Made by a program: the position numbers and the translations under genes. A stretch of DNA of 18,111 nt from positions 1-18,111 of the forward strand of contig DJEI01000094.1 in assembly GCA_002431865.1 (NCBI GenBank), written 5' to 3'. The notes under the pieces are model-generated. The model worked only from the letters and a program-made list of their open reading frames with translations, ran no database searches and was not told the DNA's origin. Of this stretch, positions 9,038-15,193 are shown in pieces. Position 1 is the stretch's first letter. Every line of letters begins with the position of its first letter. The stretch comes from Lachnospiraceae bacterium UBA5902 (GTDB lineage Bacteria; Bacillota; Clostridia; Lachnospirales; Lachnospiraceae).

Positions 9038-9919
9038 TTACTCCTTTACACCACCAAGAGCTACACCGGCAATGATGTACTTTGATAATGTGAAGTATAC
9101 AATGAAGATAGGCAATACTGTCAGGAACAAACCAAGGTAGATAACACCATAATCCTGTCTGAACTGCTCTGAACGAAGAGCCATGATGAACATAGGCAGT
9201 GTCTTCTTTGCTGTATCTGTCAGCATCATAGAAGGTGTATACAAGTTGTTCCATGATGTGATGAAAGCAAAGATTGCCTGCGTTGCCATAGCTGGCTTCA
9301 TCAAAGGTAATGCAATCTTATTGAATGTAGAGAACTCTCCAGAACCATCAATTCTGGCTGCCTCAATAATCTCAATTGAAAGACCTGTTGCCATATACTG
9401 TTTCATGAAATAGTATGTAGCAGGTGATGCTACAGCTGGAAGAATCAGTGGCCAATAAGAATCATACAGATTGATCTTCATCATGAACTGCATGAAACCG
9501 ATGATAGAAACCTGTGCAGGAATCATCATGATTGCCATGATAAATGTATGTGCTGCATTCTTCAATTTGAAGTTGTATACTGTAAGTCCGTAAGCTGTCA
9601 ATGTAGAACAGTAAACTGTAAGGATTGTAGCTGGTACAGAGATAATTGCACTGTGAAGCATAGCGCCCCAAAGTGAAGTACCAACACCCTCTGCCTTTGC
9701 CATCAGTCCCGAGAAGTTCTTACCAAACTGTGCGAAAGAACCCGGAAGCAAATGTACACCAGTCTTGATTGTATTAGATTCCAATGTCGAGTTCACGATC
9801 ATCAAATAGAACGGGAACACACTGATGATACAAAGCAACACACAAATAACTGTTCTAAATATCTTCGTTGCACGAATACGTCCTGAGTAACTTGCCTCAA
9901 CTTCTGCGTTTTTAGCCAT
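9038..9919 (-). CDS. Carbohydrate ABC transporter permease, MalG type
   Basis: Inner-membrane subunit of a carbohydrate-uptake type 1 (CUT1) ABC importer, 293 residues with six likely membrane segments beginning at about residue 20 (TVICVLLCIISVFPFYLMIV). The cytoplasmic EAA loop, which docks on the ATPase, is at about 186-210: EAARIDGSGEFSTFNKIALP. The spacing of conserved Gly and the short N-terminus identify the MalG side of the permease pair. The ATG is preceded by AAGGGGGTG about 9 nt upstream. It lies 15 nt after the MalF-type gene and is the last gene before a terminator. The transported sugar cannot be read from the sequence. No ATPase gene follows, so a genome-encoded shared MsmX/UgpC-like ATPase is likely. 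Confidence 0.93.
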   Translation of the reverse strand: MAKNAEVEASYSGRIRATKIFRTVICVLLCIISVFPFYLMIVNSTLESNTIKTGVHLLPGSFAQFGKNFSGLMAKAEGVGTSLWGAMLHSAIISVPATILTVYCSTLTAYGLTVYNFKLKNAAHTFIMAIMMIPAQVSIIGFMQFMMKINLYDSYWPLILPAVASPATYYFMKQYMATGLSIEIIEAARIDGSGEFSTFNKIALPLMKPAMATQAIFAFITSWNNLYTPSMMLTDTAKKTLPMFIMALRSEQFRQDYGVIYLGLFLTVLPIFIVYFTLSKYIIAGVALGGVKE

Positions 9920-9934
9920 TATTCGTACACCCCC

Positions 9935-10918
9935 TTATCGAATTACAGCATGCTTCTGCTTCGGCTGTCTGTCTTTTGTAACAGCGAAGAAGACGATACT
10001 GATTACCATTGTTACAAGAAACAGGATAATAGATGAAGCGGCTGCTTTACCATAATCCTTAGATGTGAATCCAAGTGACTTGATCCACATTGTAATTGTC
10101 TCTGATGCATAGTTTGGCTTACCATTGAAGGACTGGTCAACGTTGAACAGAGATGGAATATCATACATCTGCAAACCACCGATAGCGGATGTTACCAGAT
10201 TGTACTGGATAATCGGCTTCAACAGTGGCAATGTAATCTTGAAGAACTGCTGCTTGCTGTTTGCTCCATCTACCATGGCAGCTTCGTAAAGTGATGGGCT
10301 GATGCCTAAGATACCTGCAATCAGGACAATCATAGAGTTGCCATACCACATCCAGAACTGCATGAATGCAATCAGTCCGATTGTACCACCAGGACTCTCC
10401 ATGAAGTCATACTTCTGTCCGATGATGTGTGCATTTCTAAGCATCATAGTGATAGGTCCGTTTGCATTAAATAAACTGTAGAACAATACAGCGATGGAAG
10501 ATGCTGTAATGATGTTCGGCATGAACATCATGATCTTGAACGCGCCCTGTCCCTTTAATTTTACGACTGTATCTGTAAACCAAGAAGCCAAAAGCAATGC
10601 CAGGAGGATCTGTGGAATGAAGTTCAAAACCCAAATCTTCAATGTGTTGCCAATGGTCTTAACTGTCATGGTGTCGAACCATGATACAACCTCAAGGTTC
10701 TTTCCGGAACCCTTTGTAGTTGCAAGTACCATTACATAGTTCTTAAGTCCGTTAAAGTTTGGACCCTGGAACTTTCCAAGTTTAATCTGGTAATATTCTA
10801 CAAAACTGAGGTAAAAAGTATAAATCAACGGATACAGCTGGAATACAAAAAATACTAAGAAGAATGGAAGTATGAAGAAGTATCCATACTTACCATATTC
10901 AACTGTCTTTTTCTTCAT
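9935..10918 (-). CDS. Carbohydrate ABC transporter permease, MalF type
   Basis: Partner permease of the CUT1 importer, 327 residues. The first membrane segment is at about 12-35 (FFILPFFLVFFVFQLYPLIY), with five more downstream, a periplasm-facing segment between the first and second, and the EAA loop at about 212-232 (EAAMVDGANSKQQFFKITLP). The Lys/Gln-rich C-terminus is normal. ATG is preceded by GGGGAAGTG. The gene is separated from the binding-protein gene by a 190-nt gap with two strong hairpins, so it is probably expressed at a lower level than the binding protein. Family assignment is firm; the substrate is unknown. Confidence 0.93.
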   Translation of the reverse strand: MKKKTVEYGKYGYFFILPFFLVFFVFQLYPLIYTFYLSFVEYYQIKLGKFQGPNFNGLKNYVMVLATTKGSGKNLEVVSWFDTMTVKTIGNTLKIWVLNFIPQILLALLLASWFTDTVVKLKGQGAFKIMMFMPNIITASSIAVLFYSLFNANGPITMMLRNAHIIGQKYDFMESPGGTIGLIAFMQFWMWYGNSMIVLIAGILGISPSLYEAAMVDGANSKQQFFKITLPLLKPIIQYNLVTSAIGGLQMYDIPSLFNVDQSFNGKPNYASETITMWIKSLGFTSKDYGKAAASSIILFLVTMVISIVFFAVTKDRQPKQKHAVIR

Positions 10919-10973
10919 GATTTCACTTCCCCAACCTTTTCATAATTTTTAAACATATTTTTTCGCGTCCCCC

Positions 10974-11027
10974 GTTAGACATTTTACAGGTAATACTGAT
11001 TGGAGTATTATCTGTAAAATGCCTAAC
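10974..11027 (-). promoter_or_regulatory. Long 24-bp hairpin between binding-protein and permease genes
   Basis: Arms 10974-10997 and 11004-11027 form a near-perfect 24-bp inverted repeat around a 6-nt loop, with one A/C mismatch and one wobble on either strand. It is AT-rich and not followed by a T-run on the minus strand, so it looks more like an mRNA-stabilising or processing element than a terminator. Its position downstream of a binding-protein gene is typical of such elements. Confidence 0.75.
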
Positions 11028-11046
11028 AGCGGTATGTTTTTTTAAA

Positions 11047-11074
11047 TTATGCACCGGGCGTACCCGGTGCATAA
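11047..11074 (-). terminator. GC-rich 12-bp hairpin after the binding-protein gene, possible attenuating terminator
   Basis: Perfect 12-bp repeat, TTATGCACCGGG with CCCGGTGCATAA, around a 4-nt loop, 34 nt beyond the binding-protein stop. On the minus strand only TTT followed by A7 comes after the stem, a poor U-tract. Partial termination or 3'-end protection with read-through to the permease genes is the likely role. Confidence 0.55.
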
Positions 11075-11108
11075 CCATAAATTCATATCAAATATAGGTT
11101 CCAGTAAA

Positions 11109-12509
11109 TTACTCTACTGTAAGGTTCTGGTAACCATCTCTGATAGACTGCTTGATTGCCTCTACAGCGTCATCAACAGTTGCAAGCTCACCTGAGTTGT
11201 ATGCCTCTGAAGCATTGTCAAGGTAACCATTGAATGTTGAATCGTACTCTGTAGCGTACTGAAGGTTGATCTTCTCTGCATTGTCAGCCCATGTCTGAAG
11301 TGGGTTAGCGCCGCCAAGAACTGGAGACTCGCCCTTACCATCAGCGATAAGCTTAGCAACTGCAGCCTTGTTGTTTACGAAGTCAAGAGTCTCATCTGAG
11401 AGCTTGTACATTGTGTCTGTATCACAGCAAAGTGTGTAAAGGACAAGTGCAGCAAGTTCCTTGTTAGGGCACTGATCTGTTACACCAAGGTATGTACCGC
11501 CCCAGTGATATGTTGTAGGACCCTGGCACATATTTCTCTTTCCGTATGTCTCAGAACCTTCCTTATCATTGATTGACCAGTAAACGAACCATGTACATCC
11601 GAAGTAACCGAATACATCACCTGTGAAGTCTGTATTCCATCCGTCTGTCCACTGACCGTTGTTGTTTGTGTACTCACCATCATAAAGCTTCTTAGCGAAC
11701 TCAAGGTACTCTGTGATAACTGGGTCGATGTTAACTGTGTCGTTCTCCACCCATGCAGATGTTCTCTGATCGATAATTGGCTTCTTTGTGTCTGAAGGGC
11801 CAGAAAGCATCTTGTAGCCAGCCTGCTTCATTGTCTCAGCTGTATCAAGGAATGTATCCCAATCCTTTACATACTCCTGAACCTTCTCTGGATCTGATGT
11901 TCCAAGAACTTCCTCAGCGATATCTGTTCTGTAGATGAAACATCCAGGTGTTGCCTGCCAGCACATACCCTTAAGCTTGCCATCGATTGTAGCATAGTCA
12001 ATTGTATACTGGTAAGCGTTGCTGTACATATCAGCTGTAAGTCCAAGATCCTCAACAGGAACGATTGACTCAGAATTCAGGAAGTACAGAGCAACATCAT
12101 CATCACAAGCGATGATTGAAGGTACCTTGTCACCGCCGTTAGCGATAGCATTCTCGATTGAGCTCTTGTACTCATCAGATGTTCCGCCAAGACCAAGGTT
12201 CTCATACTGAATGAGGTCAGCATACTGAGGATACTTATCCTTTACATACTGAAGTCTGTCACCAAGCTCTGTATTCCATGAGTATACATAGATTGGATCG
12301 CTGTCTTCTGCAGGCATTGGAAGAGCTACCTCTGCGTTTGATGCTGATGCGTCATCTGCTGTAGCGTCATCTGTTGCGGCTGCCTCTGTTGTTGTAGCCT
12401 CTGTTGTAGCCTCTGTTGTTGTGTCCTCTTTCTTGTCGCCACAAGCTACAAGAGAAAGTCCCATTGCAAGTGCCAATGACAATGCCATTGCTTTTTTAAA
12501 TTTCTTCAC
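11109..12509 (-). CDS. Sugar-binding lipoprotein of ABC importer (extracellular solute-binding protein, family 1 type)
   Basis: A 466-residue lipoprotein that captures the sugar for the neighbouring MalF/MalG-type permeases. The signal peptide ends in lipobox LVAC (C23). Residues of about 28-60 are a low-complexity Thr/Ala/Glu/Asp tether. The rest has the two-lobe binding-protein look: an early strand PIYVYSWNTELG, the KVPSIIACDDDVALYF segment, many aromatic residues likely to line a sugar site (GQWTDGWNT, WFVYWSIND, TYHWGGTYLG) and a helical C-terminus. The start is GTG at 12509, with AAAGGAGGG and a T7 spacer just upstream, a very strong site. Codon use is strongly biased, consistent with high expression. 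It has its own promoter and a leader of about 230 nt. Family is firm; ligand is unknown. Confidence 0.93.
   Translation of the reverse strand: MKKFKKAMALSLALAMGLSLVACGDKKEDTTTEATTEATTTEAAATDDATADDASASNAEVALPMPAEDSDPIYVYSWNTELGDRLQYVKDKYPQYADLIQYENLGLGGTSDEYKSSIENAIANGGDKVPSIIACDDDVALYFLNSESIVPVEDLGLTADMYSNAYQYTIDYATIDGKLKGMCWQATPGCFIYRTDIAEEVLGTSDPEKVQEYVKDWDTFLDTAETMKQAGYKMLSGPSDTKKPIIDQRTSAWVENDTVNIDPVITEYLEFAKKLYDGEYTNNNGQWTDGWNTDFTGDVFGYFGCTWFVYWSINDKEGSETYGKRNMCQGPTTYHWGGTYLGVTDQCPNKELAALVLYTLCCDTDTMYKLSDETLDFVNNKAAVAKLIADGKGESPVLGGANPLQTWADNAEKINLQYATEYDSTFNGYLDNASEAYNSGELATVDDAVEAIKQSIRDGYQNLTVE
12382..12423 (-). repeat. Short tandem repeat in the binding-protein tether
   Basis: Three imperfect copies of a 12-15 base unit (GCCTCTGTTGTTGTA and the shorter GCCTCTGTTGTA on the + strand) encode repeated Thr-Thr-Glu-Ala in the tether after the lipid anchor. 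Such repeats can change copy number and so alter linker length. Confidence 0.7.
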
Positions 12510-12523
12510 AAAAAAACCCTCCT

Positions 12524-12541
12524 TTAATGTGTTTTTGTCAT
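12524..12541 (-). CDS. Candidate leader mini-ORF 2 (5 aa) before the binding-protein gene
   Basis: ATG ACA AAA ACA CAT TAA, encoding MTKTH. It has a strong GGAGG 5 nt before its ATG. Its TAA runs straight into the AAAGGAGGG site of the binding-protein gene, so ribosomes ending here would sit on that site. Its ATG overlaps the TGA of mini-ORF 1 in an ATGA junction. It is too short to judge by composition; support is only the spacing and ribosome binding site. It could be chance. Confidence 0.35.
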   Translation of the reverse strand: MTKTH

Positions 12542-12579
12542 TTTAACCTCCATACCATATCTTCTTCCGAACATTCCAT
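12538..12579 (-). CDS. Candidate leader mini-ORF 1 (13 aa) before the binding-protein gene
   Basis: Encodes MECSEEDMVWRLK. AGAAGGA lies 7 nt upstream of the ATG, in the loop of a 9-bp stem-loop, while the ATG itself is in the 3' arm of that stem. The TGA stop overlaps the ATG of mini-ORF 2. The ORF lies downstream of the predicted transcription start and so would be in the binding-protein mRNA. It may be a regulatory leader peptide, a gene remnant or chance. Confidence 0.35.
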   Translation of the reverse strand: MECSEEDMVWRLK

Positions 12580-12612
12580 AGATAAATCCTTCTAAAATTC
12601 GTATTATCTATG
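12577..12612 (-). promoter_or_regulatory. Stem-loop in the binding-protein leader enclosing a ribosome binding site
   Basis: Perfect 9-bp stem, CATAGATAA with TTATCTATG, with an 18-nt loop. The loop carries AGAAGGA and the 3' arm carries the ATG of mini-ORF 1, so folding would hide the start codon. Not followed by a T-run, hence not a terminator. Confidence 0.5.
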
Positions 12613-12744
12613 TGCAATTTAAACGAAGCCTACGACATATCGGTCAAATAAGACTTGTTTGAACCAGTTATTATTCCAGCCTAAGACTGTCGGTTCCTTA
12701 GTTAATTGTGAAATATCATAACATACTCCGTCATGACTAAAGTA

Positions 12745-12773
12745 ATTATAGGACATATTTACCAAGTATGCAA
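12745..12773 (-). promoter_or_regulatory. Strong sigma-70 promoter for the sugar ABC operon
   Basis: On the minus strand TTGCAT (12768-12773), a 17-nt spacer and a perfect TATAAT (12745-12750). Transcription should start near 12738, giving a leader of about 230 nt. A direct repeat TACTTG-CA-TACTTG overlaps the -35 (about 12764-12777) and could be a regulator site. I see no clear CcpA cre match. Confidence 0.8.
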
Positions 12774-12845
12774 GTACTTTTTCACTTTTTCTTCACGATT
12801 TTGTGCATTATTACTATAATTTGGAATAAATATGTCAAAATGTGC

Positions 12846-13955
12846 CTAATCGTCCAGATATGCTTTGATTAATTTTGCTACTCCATCCGGATCATAAGTG
12901 TATAATCTCGACGGGCCAGACATTTCCTCTATCCGGACGTTCTTATACTGGCTGTAATACTCCTTCTTGTCCGCGTTATACTCTCTGACATAGTCTATGC
13001 CATCTGCATCCCCCGCACTCGCATCCGTTGCAGTTCCATAGACCTCCTTTAAAGCGTCCTCATACTCTTCCCGTACAGACGAATCGTCCTCGATATATGG
13101 TGCCATCAGTGGATTGGCAAGGATCACAAGCATCGGCGTCTGCTCCGGCCAGCCCAGCTCCTTCACAACCGCAGCATTGTGTACCGCCTGCAGATCCTCC
13201 TCATACATATCGGAGGTATAAAAATTCTTTGAAATCAGTGCCTTACGCACGATCATTTGTTTTTCTGTATATACCGCGCCAAAATTGTCCGGATAGACGC
13301 TCTTGACATATCGTTGTCCGCCAATCGCAGCAAATTTTACCATCAGATAATTGAAGAATCCGCAATACTGTTCCTCAGTCACGCCATCAAAATCGTCCGC
13401 CACCGAAATATTGATTCCAATAATCGACTCGACCTCATCTGGATATTTGTCTGCCCAATAAGTTGCTTCCAGTCCTGCAATGCCATTTGGCACAAGCACA
13501 TACGGTCCTTTCACATTTACTTTTCCCAGTGCTGTCCGAAGTTCTGTGACGATGCTCTCAATATCCTTATCCGTCTTTGTCGTATCGCTGTAACCAAATC
13601 CGCTCCGGTCAATATACACAAGGCGATACTCCTGCAGCTTGCCAAACAACGGCTCCAGAGCAACCGAATCATCTGTGATGCCATTGCTGTGGATAAAGAC
13701 CAGCGTTTTATCTGCATTTTCATTGCCGTCAACGATCACATGCACAGAATATCCGCCGACATCTACCATCTGCCCCCGCGGATTCAGATACCCACGTTCT
13801 TCTGCCAGCTTATTTTTGTGGATCATAAACAGCACTCCAATCACAAGGATGTTGATCACAATTGCGGCTCCAAATATAATAATAAAGATTTTGAAAAACT
13901 TATGAAGAAATTCTTTGAACTTCTTTTTTTCCTTTAGATTTGCTTCTTTTTTCAC
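12846..13955 (-). CDS. Membrane-anchored alpha/beta hydrolase-fold protein, probably catalytically inactive
   Basis: A 369-residue protein. It has a basic N-terminus (residues 1-22), one membrane segment at about 23-45 and an extracytoplasmic alpha/beta hydrolase domain from about 65. Fold landmarks are present: TLVFIHSNG for the oxyanion-hole strand, YIDRSGFGYSD after strand 4, GPYVLVPNGIAGLEATYWADKYP for the nucleophile elbow, and a C-terminal IEEMSGPSRLYTYDPDGVA where the catalytic His normally sits. In active relatives the elbow reads G/P-H-S-x-x-G and the end reads GH. Here the Ser position is G158 and the His position is P348, so the triad seems lost. The start is GTG at 13955 with GGAAAAGGG about 9 nt upstream. 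It is transcribed alone, divergent from the 303-aa gene. It may be a binding or scaffold protein; the role is unknown. Confidence 0.8.
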   Translation of the reverse strand: MKKEANLKEKKKFKEFLHKFFKIFIIIFGAAIVINILVIGVLFMIHKNKLAEERGYLNPRGQMVDVGGYSVHVIVDGNENADKTLVFIHSNGITDDSVALEPLFGKLQEYRLVYIDRSGFGYSDTTKTDKDIESIVTELRTALGKVNVKGPYVLVPNGIAGLEATYWADKYPDEVESIIGINISVADDFDGVTEEQYCGFFNYLMVKFAAIGGQRYVKSVYPDNFGAVYTEKQMIVRKALISKNFYTSDMYEEDLQAVHNAAVVKELGWPEQTPMLVILANPLMAPYIEDDSSVREEYEDALKEVYGTATDASAGDADGIDYVREYNADKKEYYSQYKNVRIEEMSGPSRLYTYDPDGVAKLIKAYLDD

Positions 13956-14003
13956 GTTTCTATACCCTTTTCCTATATTTTGTTACATTTCGCATACCTA
14001 TAT

Positions 14004-14032
14004 ATAATAATGTAGATTATTTGAAAAGTAAA
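14004..14032 (-). promoter_or_regulatory. Promoter for the hydrolase-fold gene
   Basis: On the minus strand TTTACT (14027-14032), a 17-nt spacer and TATTAT (14004-14009) lie about 50 nt upstream of the GTG start. A reasonable but not perfect sigma-70 match. Confidence 0.55.
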
Positions 14033-14045
14033 TAGTTTTCAGATG

Positions 14046-14063
14046 TGTGATATTTATTTCACA
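14046..14063. promoter_or_regulatory. Inverted repeat in the divergent intergenic region, possible operator
   Basis: TGTGA and TCACA separated by TATTTATT lie between the two divergent genes, about 14 nt upstream of the hydrolase -35. The symmetry and position suit a regulator acting on both promoters, but five-base arms are weak evidence. Confidence 0.3.
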
Positions 14064-14120
14064 ATTTTACACTTTCTCCCGCACTGCTTCTATGTTAATA
14101 TAGTAGAAAGTTTTATTTCG

Positions 14121-14146
14121 AGGAGGAATTCCCTTTATACAGGGAA
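14121..14146 (+). promoter_or_regulatory. Shine-Dalgarno followed by a hairpin before the 303-aa gene start
   Basis: AGGAGG at 14121-14126 is 31 nt from the ATG at 14158, too far for normal use. Between them TTCCCT-TTATAC-AGGGAA (14129-14146) forms a 6-bp stem-loop. Folding it would leave about 13 nt between the site and the ATG. AGGGA in the 3' arm is a weaker alternative site at 12 nt. Confidence 0.5.
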
Positions 14147-14157
14147 CAAGCATAAAC

Positions 14158-15069
14158 ATGAGCAAACAGGAACTATCAAAATCAACAGTCGATGAGTCCG
14201 AAGCTGTCAGCACAGATGTTGTCGAAGAGATCAACGAATCCCAGTCAGATGAATTCGCACCGGAAGGTACAGAAAAAACAGATATTGAAAATAAATCCAA
14301 AGATGCAAAGCCAACTGTCAATACGGAAGACAACCTCGAATTACACAGTTTAAGCTTCCGTGACCGTCAGCGTGCCAAGCGGGCAAGAATCAAAGAACAT
14401 ATGGAGGGCATGACAAAAAGTCAAAAGTTCGGATACATACTCTCTTATTATAAGGATCGAATTATCCTTGGTCTGGTTTTACTCGCCATTTGTATTGCAA
14501 TTCCGGTTACGATCTATAAGAAGAGCCGTCCGGTTGCTTTGTCCTACTGTATCGTCAACTCACCGGAACCCTCCGCAATAGACACGTCCTTCGTCGATGA
14601 ATATCTTGACTTTTACAACCTGAACGGTGCTTACCGGTTAGAGAGTGACGTGACAGTACACCTGGATAAAGATACCTATCTGGAGGAATACTCGCAGAAC
14701 TCCAGTGCCTCCATCTATACCGAGCTGCCAATGCTGTGTTTCAACGGTTTTTATGATGTCATGATCATGGATGAAAAAGGACTGGAATACTGCGCAATGC
14801 AGGAAATCATCTATCCTTTGCGGAACTATCTGCCGGCTGAAATCTATTCCAAAGTGGAATCCCGGATCTGTACCGCAGATGATAACGATGGGGTAAATGT
14901 GCCTTTCGCTATTGATATCAGCGATACGGATTTTGCAAAGGGATTAAATCTTGGATACGACAAGGTATACCTAGGTTTTCCAGGGAACACGGAACGGAAT
15001 TATATCAACGCAAAGCGGATGTTGAAATTCATTCTGCATTTGGATATTGATACGGAAACAACCTATTAG
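14158..15069 (+). CDS. Single-pass membrane protein of unknown function with extracellular domain
   Basis: 303 residues, not recognised with certainty. Residues 1-60 are acidic and Ser/Thr-rich, likely disordered. Residues 65-100 are basic (SFRDRQRAKRARIKEHMEGM, then TKSQKFGYILSYYKDR), a juxtamembrane segment I recall from other Lachnospiraceae membrane proteins. A single membrane helix spans about 102-120 (IILGLVLLAICIAIPVTIY), followed by positively charged KKSR. The remaining 180 residues should be a folded domain. Segments such as FYDVMIMDEKGLEYCAMQEI and PLRNYLPAEIY look loosely like solute-binding protein lobes, but this is a weak impression. By charge it is ambiguous which side faces out; an outside C-terminal domain is my guess. 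It is followed by a strong terminator and is divergent from the hydrolase-fold gene. Confidence 0.8.
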   Translation: MSKQELSKSTVDESEAVSTDVVEEINESQSDEFAPEGTEKTDIENKSKDAKPTVNTEDNLELHSLSFRDRQRAKRARIKEHMEGMTKSQKFGYILSYYKDRIILGLVLLAICIAIPVTIYKKSRPVALSYCIVNSPEPSAIDTSFVDEYLDFYNLNGAYRLESDVTVHLDKDTYLEEYSQNSSASIYTELPMLCFNGFYDVMIMDEKGLEYCAMQEIIYPLRNYLPAEIYSKVESRICTADDNDGVNVPFAIDISDTDFAKGLNLGYDKVYLGFPGNTERNYINAKRMLKFILHLDIDTETTY

Positions 15070-15117
15070 CAAAATGATGCATCTTATGTTTTTTACTATC
15101 ATGGACATTGGCATAAC

Positions 15118-15166
15118 AAAAGAATGGACAGTTCTCATCGGAGACCTGTCCATTCTTTATTTTTCT
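15118..15166. terminator. Bidirectional terminator between the 303-aa gene and the ABC-F gene
   Basis: A 13-bp stem, AAAGAATGGACAG with CTGTCCATTCTTT, has further pairing in the loop. On the + strand it is followed by ATTTTT. On the minus strand the stem ends in TTTT. It serves the convergent genes on both sides. Confidence 0.88.
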
Positions 15167-15193
15167 CGTTATTCGATTTTCATTCTTCTATAA

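Larger units (their letters stand above)
12510..12845. other. Intergenic region holding the ABC operon promoter and long leader
   Basis: This 336-nt gap contains the promoter at 12745-12773, the mini-ORFs and the stem-loop listed separately. The stretch 12613-12738 of the leader has imperfect direct repeats (12627-12644 and 12678-12694, sharing ACCGA and TAGGCT on the minus strand). It also has mutually exclusive pairings: GAACC at about 12692-12696 with GGTTC at 12659-12663, or CGACA with TGTCG at 12633-12637. I do not recognise a known riboswitch class. I see no terminator for the upstream hydrolase gene. Confidence 0.6.

Noticed and set aside
12382..12423. Tandem repeat as a CRISPR or mobile-element signature
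   Set aside because: It is in frame within the coding sequence and encodes the low-complexity lipoprotein tether.
13257..13937. A 226-codon open frame on the + strand across the hydrolase-fold gene
   Set aside because: It is the complementary frame of a gene with recognisable fold motifs, has no ribosome binding site and gives a Cys/His/Ile-rich sequence without family features.
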